A stretch of 20,839 bases of DNA from SAT2750 sp963581185 (GCA_963581185.1 CAUZOB010000075.1:1-20839); one strand, 5' to 3'; positions 1 through 8,501 are shown, counted from the first letter of the stretch. Numbers and translations are program-made. Notes: a model not told the origin generated them from the letters alone.

Positions 1-420
1 CCAGGGGTTATCAAACCGGGTTCCCAGCCCACCGAGTTGATCCAGAATATTGACTACGCACCGACTTTCCTGGAAATGGCCGGTCTGCCGGTGCCTGACG
101 AGATCCAGGGCGACTCGTTGCTGCCAGTCTTCAGGGGCGAAGCAGAAGACTGGCGGTCGTCGATTTATTACGCTTACTACGAGTTCGGCGAACACGCAGT
201 TCCGCCGCATTTTGGCGTCCGAACCGAGGCCCACAAACTGATCCACTTTCCACTGACGGACGAATGGAACCTGTTTGATCTTGCCAGGGACCCTGGCGAA
301 ATGCGCAGCGTTCACGACGCAGCCGAGTACAAGGATGTACGAGCGGCGCTGACAGAGGAATACGATCGATTGCGTGAGTTCTACAAGGCACCACCAACCG
401 CCAAGCCGGCCAAGCCATAG
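1..420 (+). CDS. Sulfatase, C-terminal part (5' end outside window)
   Basis: The reading frame is open from the first base and ends with TAG at 418-420, giving 139 residues of the C-terminal part of a type I sulfatase. What is visible: the stretch IDYAPTFLEMAGLPVPDEIQG, with the following GDSLLP, is the classic 'D-hApThlelAG' and 'G-Slhp' block that follows the sulfatase catalytic core. The segment with VRTEAHKLIHFP and NLFDLARDPGE is the usual C-terminal 'R-t...yKli...eLYDL..DP.E' signature. The formylglycine site (CxPxR) and metal ligands would lie upstream and cannot be checked. Family knowledge: such enzymes remove sulfate esters from polysaccharides outside the cytoplasm and are very numerous in planctomycetes. 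The closest resemblance is to iduronate-2-sulfatase-like or choline-sulfatase-like members, but the substrate cannot be told. It is followed after 136 bases by a PSCyt1/DUF1549/DUF1553 gene, a common neighbour. Confidence 0.93.
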   Translation, partial: PGVIKPGSQPTELIQNIDYAPTFLEMAGLPVPDEIQGDSLLPVFRGEAEDWRSSIYYAYYEFGEHAVPPHFGVRTEAHKLIHFPLTDEWNLFDLARDPGEMRSVHDAAEYKDVRAALTEEYDRLREFYKAPPTAKPAKP

Positions 421-461
421 TGGCACGGCTCGCGGCTGCGAGCATCCCCAGGCCCAGCGAA

Positions 462-490
462 TTGAAACCAAGGCGACCGGCGAGTATCCT
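462..490 (+). promoter_or_regulatory. Candidate sigma70-type promoter of the PSCyt1/DUF1549/DUF1553 gene
   Basis: TTGAAA (462-467) and TATCCT (485-490) are separated by 17 bases in the 136-base gap before the gene at 557. This fits the -35/-10 consensus reasonably, with a leader of about 60 bases. It is a pattern match only; read-through from the upstream sulfatase is equally possible. Confidence 0.3.
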
Positions 491-556
491 TTGCTTTGAC
501 CCTCCCGGCGCATTGCCTGCACTGGATCCATTACCTCGTGGACTTCGCAGCTGATC

Positions 557-2998
557 ATGAAGCATCGACTCGCTACACTCTGCTTGTTTTCACTGAGCGC
601 CCTGCTGTTGCCAAAGACCGTCGCCTCAGCCGAACCGGCTGTCGATTTTGCTCGCCAGGTCCTACCGATCTTGTCCAACAAGTGCTACGTCTGTCACGGC
701 GCGGCTGGCGAAGCCAGGGACGTCCTGCGACTTGATTCATTTGCCGGCGCCACAACAGATCTCGACGGCCACAAGGCAATTGACCCCGACACACCTGGCA
801 AAAGCTCTCTGCTTCATCGCATCAATTCGACTGATGAGCCGATGCCGCCCGAGGATGCTGAGAAGCAACTGACCGCCGAGGAACGCGAGCTGCTCAGTCG
901 CTGGATTCGCCAGGGGGGCGCCTATGCCACTCACTGGGCCTTCGTTGCTCCGAAAAAAGAACTGCCCGGGGACGCCAGTGCTGCCGACGGTTCCGCTGCC
1001 ATCGATGCATTTATTCGTGCCAGCTTGAAGACCCAGCGGGCCAGTTTTTCTGCGCCGGCGGACAAGCAGACGCTGGCCCGGCGCGTGGCCCTGGTACTAA
1101 CGGGGCTGCCACCGGAGCCGGATCAGCTGGCATCGTTTCTGGCAGATCGGACACCCGGTGCTTATGCACAACTGGTCGACCAGTTACTCGATAGCCCGCG
1201 TTACGGTGAACACCAGGCTCGCTACTGGCTCGACGCTGTCCGCTACGGCGATACGCACGGCCTGCACCTGGACAACCGCCGGGGCATCTACCCCTACCGC
1301 GATTGGGTGATTAACGCGTTGAACCGCAACATCCCGCTAGATGACTTTATTACCTGGCAGCTGGCCGGTGACTTGCTGCCCAGTCCGACCCTTGAACAGC
1401 GCGTGGCAACGGGTTTTGTGAGGATGAATCCCTCAACGGCGGAAGGGGGCGCAATCCCAGCTGAATTCCAGGCCAAGAACAACTTTGACCGCGTCGAAAC
1501 ACTCGGCACAGTCTTCCTCGGCATGTCCTTGACCTGTGCACGCTGTCACACACACAAGTACGACCCGATTCCGCAGACCGAGTACTATCGCCTGATGGCT
1601 TTCTTCAATAGCACAGCCGAAAACTCGATGGATGGGAACAAGTACGAATACGGGCCGGTGCTCAAAGCGCCGGGCAGTGTCGAGGCCTGGAAAGCCTGGA
1701 ACGATATTGAGGCCACCCGCGCGGCCCTGCTCACGCAGACGACCGTCGCGATCGCTGATCTCGACGCCGCCGTCCAGGAGAAGTGGCGCGGTGCTACTTC
1801 AAAAGACCAGCTTGGAATTCTGGCCGATGCAAAGGGACCACTGGCCGGTCTGCCGATGCACTCCGCTGCAGTCACGCTGAATGCGCAGATTACCGAACAG
1901 GAGAAGGCCTTCACATCGACACTCGTGGCCCGTGATCTGGAGACACCTCGTGTCACCAAGGTGCTGACACGGGGCGAGTACGACCTGCCCGTCGGTGACG
2001 CGCTGGAACCTGGCATCGTCAAGGTGATGAGTGCTTTCCCCGAGGCCGCTCCTCGCAATCGTCTGGGCCTGGCCCAGTGGCTGACATCCCGCCAGCATCC
2101 ACTGGTGGCGCGTGTCCTGGTCAATCGGATCTGGCAACATGCTTTCGGATATGGCCTGGTTCGCACACCCGAGGACTTTGGCCTGCAAGGTGAACAGCCG
2201 ACGCACCCGGCCCTGCTGGACTGGCTGGCTATTGAATTACACGACAGCAGCTGGGACCTCAAGCACATGCTGCGTTTACTGGTAAGCAGCCGTACTTTTC
2301 AGCAGAGTTCCGCCTGGCGCAGGGACCTGGCCGATCCGGACAACCGCTTGTGGGCGCGTGGACCGAGCCATCGACTGGATGCCGAGGTGATCCGGGACAT
2401 TGGACTCTGGGCGAGCGGGCTTTATGACCCCTACATGGGTGGCGAGGGGATCAAGCCCTACCAGCCCAAGGGCCTCTGGTCCGCTCTGATGCATCCGGGC
2501 AGTAATACCAAGCTCTATGTGCCGGACACGGGAGATCGGCTTTATCGCCGCAGCCTTTACGTTTACTGGAAGCGGACTAGTCCGCATCCGATGATGGCAC
2601 TGTTTGACGCCCCCAATCGCGAATCAAGTTGTGTCAAGCGATCGAGGACCAACACCTCGCTTCAATCGCTGGGACTGCTCAACGAGACTCAACGAATTGA
2701 GATGGGGCGCCAGCTTGCCGCCCGGGCGATACGAAGTGCCGAGACCGACAGGGAGCGACTTGATTACCTGTTCACCCTGCTGGCTTGTCGCAAGCCGACG
2801 CGTGCTGAGCGGGCCGCCTGCCTGGGCCTGCTGACCACAATGCAGGATCGTTTCACGACCGACAGCGAGGATGCCATCAGCCTGCTCTCGACCGGCGACA
2901 CGCCGCGAGACGAGAGCCTGGATGCCGCCGCACACGCTGCCTGGACCCAGGTCGCTGTTACGGTACTGGCTAGTGACATCGCGATCCTGCTTTACTAA
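557..2998 (+). CDS. Secreted PSCyt1-DUF1549-DUF1553 cytochrome c-like protein
   Basis: This protein has 813 residues. A Sec signal peptide covers about residues 1-25 and ends in VASA-E. A cytochrome c-like (PSCyt1) domain follows, with the heme-binding motif C43-Y-V-C46-H47 and a possible axial Met96 in EPMPPED. The DUF1549 (PSCyt2) region lies at about 145-355 and contains a second CxxCH, C327-A-R-C330-H331, followed by HKYDPIP, the family hallmark. The DUF1553 (PSD1) region runs from about 494 to 790 and includes PRNRLGLAQWL and VNRIWQHAFGYGLVRTPEDFG. Family knowledge: these planctomycete-expanded proteins are nearly always paired with a DUF1501 protein, as here (3044-4546), and are thought to carry out periplasmic redox steps on sugars or other substrates; the reaction is not established. 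At 813 residues it is at the shorter end of the family and has no obvious LamG-type insert between DUF1549 and DUF1553. The domain assignment is sure, the function is not. Confidence 0.93.
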   Translation: MKHRLATLCLFSLSALLLPKTVASAEPAVDFARQVLPILSNKCYVCHGAAGEARDVLRLDSFAGATTDLDGHKAIDPDTPGKSSLLHRINSTDEPMPPEDAEKQLTAEERELLSRWIRQGGAYATHWAFVAPKKELPGDASAADGSAAIDAFIRASLKTQRASFSAPADKQTLARRVALVLTGLPPEPDQLASFLADRTPGAYAQLVDQLLDSPRYGEHQARYWLDAVRYGDTHGLHLDNRRGIYPYRDWVINALNRNIPLDDFITWQLAGDLLPSPTLEQRVATGFVRMNPSTAEGGAIPAEFQAKNNFDRVETLGTVFLGMSLTCARCHTHKYDPIPQTEYYRLMAFFNSTAENSMDGNKYEYGPVLKAPGSVEAWKAWNDIEATRAALLTQTTVAIADLDAAVQEKWRGATSKDQLGILADAKGPLAGLPMHSAAVTLNAQITEQEKAFTSTLVARDLETPRVTKVLTRGEYDLPVGDALEPGIVKVMSAFPEAAPRNRLGLAQWLTSRQHPLVARVLVNRIWQHAFGYGLVRTPEDFGLQGEQPTHPALLDWLAIELHDSSWDLKHMLRLLVSSRTFQQSSAWRRDLADPDNRLWARGPSHRLDAEVIRDIGLWASGLYDPYMGGEGIKPYQPKGLWSALMHPGSNTKLYVPDTGDRLYRRSLYVYWKRTSPHPMMALFDAPNRESSCVKRSRTNTSLQSLGLLNETQRIEMGRQLAARAIRSAETDRERLDYLFTLLACRKPTRAERAACLGLLTTMQDRFTTDSEDAISLLSTGDTPRDESLDAAAHAAWTQVAVTVLASDIAILLY

Positions 2999-3043
2999 CA
3001 ACCGCCGCAGACGAGGATGTTTTACCCAACGGATCCCTACACC

Positions 3044-4546
3044 ATGACCGCACATCATCCACTTCGTGAGTACGACTTGAACCTGACTCGCCGCCAGTTG
3101 TTCGGCCGTACAGCGCTGGGGGTCGGTACAGCTGCCATGGCCAACCTGCTGTCGCCCGAGTTACTGGCTGACCAGTCCGCTGCGGAGAACGGTCTGCACC
3201 ATCCGGCCAAGGCCAAGCGGGTGATTTACCTGTTCATGAGTGGCGGACCCAGCCACCACGATCTCTGGGACTACAAGCCCAAGATGAAAGAGATGTTCGG
3301 CGAGCAGTTGCCGGACCACATTCGCGACGGGCAACGGATCACGGGGATGACCGCCAGGCAGAAGACGCTGCCAATCTGCCCCAGCAAGTATGAATTTACC
3401 CGGCATGAGAACAATGATCGCGGAGTCTGGGTCAGCTCGCTCTTGCCTCATACGGCGACCGTCGTGAAGGAACTCTGTGTTGTCCACAGCACCTTTACCG
3501 AGGCGATCAACCACGATCCGGCCATCACCTACATTCAGACCGGCAGCCAGATTCCCGGCCGACCCAGCCTGGGTGCCTGGCTAAGCTATGGTCTGGGCAG
3601 CATGAACGAGAACCTGCCGGGTTATGTGGTAATGCACGCCAAAACGAGTTTTCCTGAACAGAGCCTGTTCGGCCGACTCTGGGGAACCGGGTTCTTATCC
3701 TCCGATCATCAGGGAATATTGCTGCGCAGTCAGGGAGACCCGGTCCTTTATCTGAGCAATCCCAAGGGTGTGGGCCGCAAGGATCGCCGAGCTCAACTCG
3801 ACGCACTGGCTGCGCTTAATCATGAGCAGCACAAACGATTTGCCGATCCGGAGGTGCTGGCTCGCATCAAGCAGCATGAGATGGCTTATCGCATGCAGGC
3901 ATCGGTGCCCGAGTTGATGGACATTTCCCAGGAGGGAAAGGAGACGTTTGAACTGTACGGCGAGGAAGCTCGCACGCCCGGCACATTTGCTGCCTGTTGC
4001 CTGAATGCTCGCCGACTGGCTGAACGAGGTGTCCGCAACATCCAGATCTTCCATCGCGGCTGGGACGCTCATGGCAGCCTGCCCCGCGAACATGAATCAC
4101 AGACCAAGGACGTCGACCGCGCCTGTGCGGGCTTGATCAAGGATCTCAAGCAACGGGGCATGCTCGACGACACCCTGGTCGTCTGGGGAGGCGAGTTTGG
4201 TCGAACTTCTTACTGCCAGGGCGGATTGACCAAGGAGAACTATGGCCGGGATCATCACCCCCGTTGTTTCACGGTCTGGCTGGCTGGCGGCGGTATCAAG
4301 CCGGGCATAACCTATGGCCAGACGGACGATTTTGCTTACAACATTGCCGACTCCGATGGCAACCCGCTCAAACCGCAGCCGAGCAAGGATAAATGGACGC
4401 CTGGCACGATGCACATTCACGACCTGAATGCCACCATCCTGCACCTGCTCGGTATCGATCATAAGCGACTGACCTATCGCTACCAGGGTCGCGACTTCCG
4501 ACTTACTGACGTCCACGGCCACGTGATCCACGACATCCTGGCCTAG
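3044..4546 (+). CDS. DUF1501 family Tat-exported protein
   Basis: The protein has 500 residues from the ATG at 3044. An in-frame ATG at 3017 would add nine residues, but its purine-rich stretch touches the start codon directly; the later start gives an N-terminus like other DUF1501 proteins. A twin-arginine signal is clear: LTRRQLFGRTALG (R16-R17), then a weakly hydrophobic stretch up to about residue 45. The core shows YLFMSGGPSHHDLWDYKP, the HSTFTEAINHDPA block and VVWGGEFGRTS, all typical of DUF1501, which belongs to the alkaline-phosphatase/sulfatase-like fold. The C-terminus has the typical HDLNATILHLLGIDH and YRYQGRDFRLTDVHG. Family knowledge: it acts outside the cytoplasm and is almost always next to a DUF1549/DUF1553 gene, as here with a gap of about 45 bases, so the two are probably co-transcribed and work together. 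The biochemical activity is unknown. Confidence 0.93.
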   Translation: MTAHHPLREYDLNLTRRQLFGRTALGVGTAAMANLLSPELLADQSAAENGLHHPAKAKRVIYLFMSGGPSHHDLWDYKPKMKEMFGEQLPDHIRDGQRITGMTARQKTLPICPSKYEFTRHENNDRGVWVSSLLPHTATVVKELCVVHSTFTEAINHDPAITYIQTGSQIPGRPSLGAWLSYGLGSMNENLPGYVVMHAKTSFPEQSLFGRLWGTGFLSSDHQGILLRSQGDPVLYLSNPKGVGRKDRRAQLDALAALNHEQHKRFADPEVLARIKQHEMAYRMQASVPELMDISQEGKETFELYGEEARTPGTFAACCLNARRLAERGVRNIQIFHRGWDAHGSLPREHESQTKDVDRACAGLIKDLKQRGMLDDTLVVWGGEFGRTSYCQGGLTKENYGRDHHPRCFTVWLAGGGIKPGITYGQTDDFAYNIADSDGNPLKPQPSKDKWTPGTMHIHDLNATILHLLGIDHKRLTYRYQGRDFRLTDVHGHVIHDILA

Positions 4547-4579
4547 TTCCGACAACCCTTTTTCCCGAGAGCTTGCCTG

Positions 4580-5389
4580 ATGAAGAAACACCTTGTCGCC
4601 ATCCTGTCCGCTAGCCTTGTCATACTCACCGCCCTGCTCTGCGGCTCGCACGCAGATGCGGCCGATCCCAAGCCGATCCGCGCCCTGCTGGTTACAGGCG
4701 GCAGCAGCCACGACTACGACAACCAAAAGCTGATACTCACCGAGGGTATTTCCGTCCGCACCAAGATTGAGTGGACCATTGCCCACCAGGGAGGCAATGA
4801 CCGGAACAAGAAAATTCCCCTCTTCCTCGAAAAGGGCTGGGCCGACGGATACGACGTGGTGGTCCACAACCAGTGCTTTGGTGGCGTGGTCGACGTCCCC
4901 TACGTGGAATCGATTGCCAGCGTACACCAGGCCGGCGTCCCCGCGGTGATGATCCACTGCACACCGCACAGTTACCGGAATGCCAAGACGGACGAGTGGC
5001 GCAAGGTGGTAGGAGTCAGTTCCTTCAGTCATGAGAAGCACCGCCCGTTGGCGGTGCGTAACCAGGCGGCCAAGCACCCGATCATGCTGGCGTTCCCCAA
5101 GGAGTGGAAAACACCCAATGGCGAGCTCTACAAGATCGACAAGCTATGGCCTGGCGTGACTCCCCTGGCCTCAGCCTTCGGCGTCGACACACAGAAAGAT
5201 CACGTTTGCATCTGGACCAACACCCACGAAAAGATGCGTGTCTTTGGAACGACCATCGGGCATCACAACGAAACGATGCGCACAGAGATCTACCTTGATC
5301 TCGTCACGCGCGGCCTGCTCTGGGCCTGCAAAAAACTGGACGAGAAGGGCCAGCCATTGGACGGCTACGGTGGCAGCAGGGGAAGGTAA
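4580..5389 (+). CDS. ThuA-domain protein, secreted
   Basis: The protein has 269 residues and begins with a Sec signal peptide (KK then a hydrophobic run, cleavage near residue 27 in SHADA-A). The mature part is a ThuA-like domain of the class I glutamine amidotransferase-like fold: ALLVTGGSSHDYDNQK at the start, then YDVVVHNQCFGG, a conserved GVPAVMIHCTPHSYR block, and a C-terminal RVFGTTIGHHNETM, where the family's 'fgttlGH' motif is seen. Family knowledge: ThuA was named for trehalose utilisation in rhizobia, and planctomycetes carry many exported paralogues next to sulfatases, DUF1501 proteins and oxidoreductases, suggesting sugar binding or modification. It starts 33 bases after the DUF1501 stop, so it is probably the last gene of the same transcription unit. 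The next gene is convergent. Confidence 0.9.
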   Translation: MKKHLVAILSASLVILTALLCGSHADAADPKPIRALLVTGGSSHDYDNQKLILTEGISVRTKIEWTIAHQGGNDRNKKIPLFLEKGWADGYDVVVHNQCFGGVVDVPYVESIASVHQAGVPAVMIHCTPHSYRNAKTDEWRKVVGVSSFSHEKHRPLAVRNQAAKHPIMLAFPKEWKTPNGELYKIDKLWPGVTPLASAFGVDTQKDHVCIWTNTHEKMRVFGTTIGHHNETMRTEIYLDLVTRGLLWACKKLDEKGQPLDGYGGSRGR

Positions 5390-5437
5390 TCAGGCATAAA
5401 CCCCTGTCATGGGGCAACTCTCAGACGCCTCTTGTCA

Positions 5438-6541
5438 TCACTTCCCACTTGCTGCTCGCAGCCGTCGAAAAAACTCGCCATGAAAGTCATTGGACGGCTG
5501 GTCACCCAACCGGGTTATGACTATCTGCTGAGTGGGCAGAACATAGAGTCGCCGACCAAGTGCCCCCTGGGCCGCATACATATCGCGTGGGGCCGCGGAG
5601 TAGAGCCGGCCCTGCTTCTTGATGTTTGAACCACGCAGCACAAAGGGTCCGCCGTTGAGCCACCAGAGGAAGCCGTATGAGGGATTGAGTTGTTGGGAAG
5701 GTGAAGTCGCCAGCTTGATGAACTGCTTGTCCTCCAGCACGTCCAGCTTGTCCCAGTAACCATTGGCGGCCATCAGGATACCGAAGCGAGCCAGGTCGCG
5801 AGCCGTCGTTACGAAGCCAAGTTTGTTTGCCTCCACGTTGGGTTTGGCCCAGGGTCGGACAGCCCAGCGGGAGTCTGCCATGCCAAGCGGTTCGGTCAGC
5901 CATTGTCGTGTCAGTTCATTTTCGTCCATACCGGACGCGCGTGCCACGCAGGTCAATGAGCGTGAGTAGGCGGTCGTGTTGTAATCCCATTTGGTACCGG
6001 CCGCTGCTTCGTAAACCAGTCGCGAATTCAAGCCACTGGTCATGCTGATCAGGTGACGAATTGTGATCTTCGCTTCGGCGGCCGGTTCCGCCTTGGACCA
6101 GCCCTTACCGAGGTGCTTGTGCACAGGGTCAGTCAGCTTGAGCAGCCCCTTGTGCTGGGCTATCCCGACCAGCATCGCGGTCACACTTTTTTGAGCGGAG
6201 GCGACGTCTTCGAGTGGTCGCCCCTCGGCATCCTCACCGCGTCGCAGATGGAAATACGCGTTTCGTCCGCCAGCGGCTGTCTTTTCAGGATGATCGACGT
6301 GCCAGTATTTTTCCGCCAGTAGCCGGCCGTGATAGAGTATCACGACGCCGGAGGATTTATTCTCAGCCGCATAGGACAGAAGCGCGTCGAGTTTTTTTCG
6401 ATCCCAGCCAATCGACGCTGGATCCACCTGCTTCCACTCACCCTTGGCGGGTGGAAAGTAGGTCGTCTTCACCTTCTCCTGGGCCTGCCCGACAGCGACT
6501 GCCAGGAAGCAGATCGCGACGCTAAGAACGGCTGCTTTCAT
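5438..6541 (-). CDS. Secreted serine hydrolase, beta-lactamase (class C/PBP4-like) family
   Basis: The protein has 367 residues with a Sec signal peptide of about 20 residues (cleavage near VGQAQ). The catalytic SxxK motif is S115-A-Q-K118, followed by a helix (SVTAMLVGIA). HLISMTSGL (about 163-171) is the usual block of the class C beta-lactamase/esterase family. WDYNTTAYS (about 185-193) supplies the Tyr187-Asn188 motif that replaces YSN in this subgroup. The C-terminal half carries YGFLWWLNGG, also typical. Family knowledge: members hydrolyse amides or esters (D-amino-acid peptides, beta-lactams or small esters); the natural substrate cannot be read from sequence and I would not call it a resistance enzyme. 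A GGAG ribosome site precedes the ATG. It converges on the ThuA gene with 48 bases between stops and is divergent from the zinc-ribbon gene at 6698. Confidence 0.9.
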   Translation of the reverse strand: MKAAVLSVAICFLAVAVGQAQEKVKTTYFPPAKGEWKQVDPASIGWDRKKLDALLSYAAENKSSGVVILYHGRLLAEKYWHVDHPEKTAAGGRNAYFHLRRGEDAEGRPLEDVASAQKSVTAMLVGIAQHKGLLKLTDPVHKHLGKGWSKAEPAAEAKITIRHLISMTSGLNSRLVYEAAAGTKWDYNTTAYSRSLTCVARASGMDENELTRQWLTEPLGMADSRWAVRPWAKPNVEANKLGFVTTARDLARFGILMAANGYWDKLDVLEDKQFIKLATSPSQQLNPSYGFLWWLNGGPFVLRGSNIKKQGRLYSAAPRDMYAAQGALGRRLYVLPTQQIVITRLGDQPSNDFHGEFFRRLRAASGK

Positions 6542-6546
6542 CGCTA

Positions 6547-6552
6547 CTCTCC
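6547..6552 (-). promoter_or_regulatory. Ribosome binding site of the serine hydrolase gene
   Basis: On the minus strand GGAGAG lies five bases before the ATG at 6541. It supports this start, which also gives a proper signal peptide. Confidence 0.6.
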
Positions 6553-6634
6553 AACCCAGGGGCTCGGCTCAGGCCTGAGTTTAACTATGCCGTCGGCGGA
6601 TTGCGATCAAGGAGCAACCAGCAGACTTCTTCTA

Positions 6635-6664
6635 TTGACCGACATCTTACTCGTTTGCCACAAT
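6635..6664 (+). promoter_or_regulatory. Candidate promoter of the small zinc-ribbon gene
   Basis: TTGACC (6635-6640) and CACAAT (6659-6664) are spaced by 18 bases, about 33 bases before the ATG at 6698, inside the 156-base divergent gap. The -35 box is good (5 of 6) and the -10 box moderate (4 of 6). It could also serve the sulfatase gene that follows. Confidence 0.35.
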
Positions 6665-6685
6665 CCTTCCATTAAGTAGCGCCAC

Positions 6686-6694
6686 GGAAGGAAG
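6686..6694 (+). promoter_or_regulatory. Ribosome binding site of the small zinc-ribbon gene
   Basis: GGAAGGAAG ends three bases before the ATG at 6698, with the GGAAGG core six bases away. It is one of the best Shine-Dalgarno matches in the window and is a main reason to believe the short gene it precedes. Confidence 0.65.
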
Positions 6695-6697
6695 CTC

Positions 6698-6847
6698 ATG
6701 CCGGACAAACAGTCGCCACCCAAAGCCTCCCCCTCACGGCCCGCCTGTCCGGCCTGTGGCGGTCAATTGATCGAAATCCGAGCCAAGCTGCAATGTTCGA
6801 AATGTCACACCATCTGTGAGACATGTTGCGAGGGGGGCCGGGGCTAA
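6698..6847 (+). CDS. Small zinc-ribbon protein, 49 residues
   Basis: This short gene (ATG 6698, TAA 6845-6847) encodes 49 residues and has a strong ribosome site. After a Pro/Ser/Lys-rich start it has two cysteine pairs, C17-P-A-C20-G-G and C33-S-K-C36-H, separated by twelve residues that include QLIEIRAKLQ: a textbook zinc-ribbon layout. A second cysteine cluster, C40-E-T-C43-C44-E-G-G, closes the protein. The even Cys spacing, the CxxCGG knuckle and the ribosome site argue against a chance frame. From memory, very similar tiny proteins ending in a C-E-T-C-C-E-G-G-like tail occur in other planctomycetes; this has not been checked here. The function is unknown. A metal-binding or nucleic-acid/protein-binding regulator or cofactor-handling role is possible. 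It lies 48 bases before a sulfatase and may be co-transcribed with it. It has no membrane segment or signal peptide, so it should be cytoplasmic. Confidence 0.8.
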   Translation: MPDKQSPPKASPSRPACPACGGQLIEIRAKLQCSKCHTICETCCEGGRG

Positions 6848-6895
6848 CCACAATAGCCGCAGCCAACGCCCTCGCTCCGAAAACGGATAGCCCGC

Positions 6896-8482
6896 ATGCC
6901 GACCGGCCCTCTTCATTTCACGCGCTCGGCAGATCGGCGTTCGTTGTTCGTTTTCACGGCCCTGCTGCTTCTGCAGATCCTGTCCGGTACGGCTGCACCC
7001 GCGGCGGCCCGGCACCCGCACATTCTGTTCATCCTGGCGGACGACCTCGGTTACGGTGACGTGGGGTGTTACAACCCGACGTCGAAGATACCGACTCCTC
7101 ACCTCGATCAACTGGCTGCGGATGGGATGCGGTTCACTGACGCCCACAGCCCGTCAACGGTTTGCACTCCCACTCGATACAGCGTGATGACTGGTCGAAT
7201 GGCTTTCCGGACTGGTTTTCCCGGAGTCTTTACCGGCGTTGGCGGTCCCTGCGTGATCGAGCAGGATCGCCTGACTTTGCCTGGCATGCTACGGCAGCAA
7301 GGTTACACGACAGCCATGTTTGGCAAGTGGCATATCGGCATGACTTTTTACGATCAGCAAGGTCAGCCAATCAACAAGAATGGCCTGGATGCGGTCCGCC
7401 GCGCCGATTTCACTCGCCGCATCCCCGACTCGCCCATCCACCGTGGTTTTGACCATTTTTATGGCACGGTCTGCTGCCCCACAACGGACTGGCTGTACGC
7501 CTACGTTGCCGGCGATCGGATTCCTGTTCCGCCCACGGCCATCGTCGACAAAACCGGGCTACCCAAGCACGTTTATGCCCGCGATAACCGCCCCGGTCTG
7601 ATCGCCCCCAACTTCAATCTCGAAGAAGTCGATCTTGTCTTCCTGGAGAAGAGTCAGCAGTTCCTGCGAGATCATGTGAGCAGCAACACCGAAAAGCCAT
7701 TCTTCCTGTTCCATTCGATGCAGGCTGTCCACCTGCCATCGTTTCCGGCGAACCAGTTCAAGGGCACGACCGAGTCCGGTCCGCATGGTGATTTCATTTA
7801 CGAGATGGACTGGATCGTTGGCCAATTATTGAAAACCCTTGATGAGCTGGGGATTCGGGACAACACGCTGGTGATCTTCGCCAGCGACAATGGCCCGGAA
7901 ACACTGACAACGATTGCCATGCGCAGCGATCATGACCACGACGGTGCCCGGCCCTGGCGTGGCGTCAAGCGGGACCAATGGGAGGGCGGCCATCGCACTC
8001 CATTTATCGTCCGCTGGCCATCCCGAGTGTCTGCAGGCAGCCAGAGCGATCAATTGCTTAGCCTGACCGATCTGATGGCGACCTGTGCTGCGATCGCCGG
8101 CACTCGTCTTCCGCCCCAGGCTGCTGAGGACAGTTACAACATGCTGCCTGTGCTCCTGGGCCGCCGGGACCGAAAGCCAACCCGGCCGTACATGTTGCAG
8201 CAGACGATTAGCCTGGCGCTTTCGATCCGCCAGGCGAACTGGAAGTACCTCGATCACAAGGGATCGGGGGGCAATAACTACAACCGCGAGGGACCGTGGG
8301 GAATGAAGCAGTATGCGTTGCCGGAGGCCGTCCCGGACGCCCCTGGTCAACTTTACGATCTCGACTCGGACCCAGGCGAAACGACGAACCTCTACAACCA
8401 GCACCCGGAGATTGTCGAACGGCTGAAGTCATTACTGGAAGCTTCAAAACAATCCGGCCGGAGTGCACCGCTGCGGCGCTGA
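6896..8482 (+). CDS. Sulfatase (arylsulfatase A-like), formylglycine-dependent, secreted
   Basis: The protein has 528 residues. The N-terminus (RR then a hydrophobic run, about 16-38, ending AAPAAA) is a signal peptide. The sulfatase core begins ILFILADDLGYGD, with metal ligands D49-D50. The activation site is C90-T-P-T-R94, the CxPxR motif whose Cys is converted to formylglycine, in the context VCTPTRYSVMTGR. FGKWHIG supplies K144 and H146, and FASDNGPE supplies the metal ligands D331-N332. The C-terminal LYDLDSDPGETTNL is the usual end block. Family knowledge: it hydrolyses sulfate esters in the periplasm or outside the cell. The Cys-type site needs a formylglycine-generating enzyme, which is not in this window. 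The likely substrates are sulfated algal or animal glycans, but the exact one cannot be told. No strong ribosome site precedes the ATG. Confidence 0.95.
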   Translation: MPTGPLHFTRSADRRSLFVFTALLLLQILSGTAAPAAARHPHILFILADDLGYGDVGCYNPTSKIPTPHLDQLAADGMRFTDAHSPSTVCTPTRYSVMTGRMAFRTGFPGVFTGVGGPCVIEQDRLTLPGMLRQQGYTTAMFGKWHIGMTFYDQQGQPINKNGLDAVRRADFTRRIPDSPIHRGFDHFYGTVCCPTTDWLYAYVAGDRIPVPPTAIVDKTGLPKHVYARDNRPGLIAPNFNLEEVDLVFLEKSQQFLRDHVSSNTEKPFFLFHSMQAVHLPSFPANQFKGTTESGPHGDFIYEMDWIVGQLLKTLDELGIRDNTLVIFASDNGPETLTTIAMRSDHDHDGARPWRGVKRDQWEGGHRTPFIVRWPSRVSAGSQSDQLLSLTDLMATCAAIAGTRLPPQAAEDSYNMLPVLLGRRDRKPTRPYMLQQTISLALSIRQANWKYLDHKGSGGNNYNREGPWGMKQYALPEAVPDAPGQLYDLDSDPGETTNLYNQHPEIVERLKSLLEASKQSGRSAPLRR

Positions 8483-8501
8483 GTGTTTACCACCGGAATC
8501 G

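Noticed and set aside
1585..2268. 227-codon open frame on the minus strand within the PSCyt1/DUF1549/DUF1553 gene
   Set aside because: It is fully internal and antisense to a well-supported coding region, with no motif.
4097..5077. 326-codon open frame on the minus strand across the DUF1501 end and the ThuA gene
   Set aside because: It lies antisense to two well-recognised genes, has no recognisable domain or ribosome site, and is explained by GC-rich codon bias.
5401..5414. CCCC-TGTCAT-GGGG inverted repeat between the ThuA and serine hydrolase genes as a terminator
   Set aside because: The stem is only four bases long and no T-tract follows on either strand.
5438..6541. Serine hydrolase as a true beta-lactamase
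   Set aside because: The SxxK family includes many esterases and peptidases, and nothing in the motifs points to beta-lactam hydrolysis.
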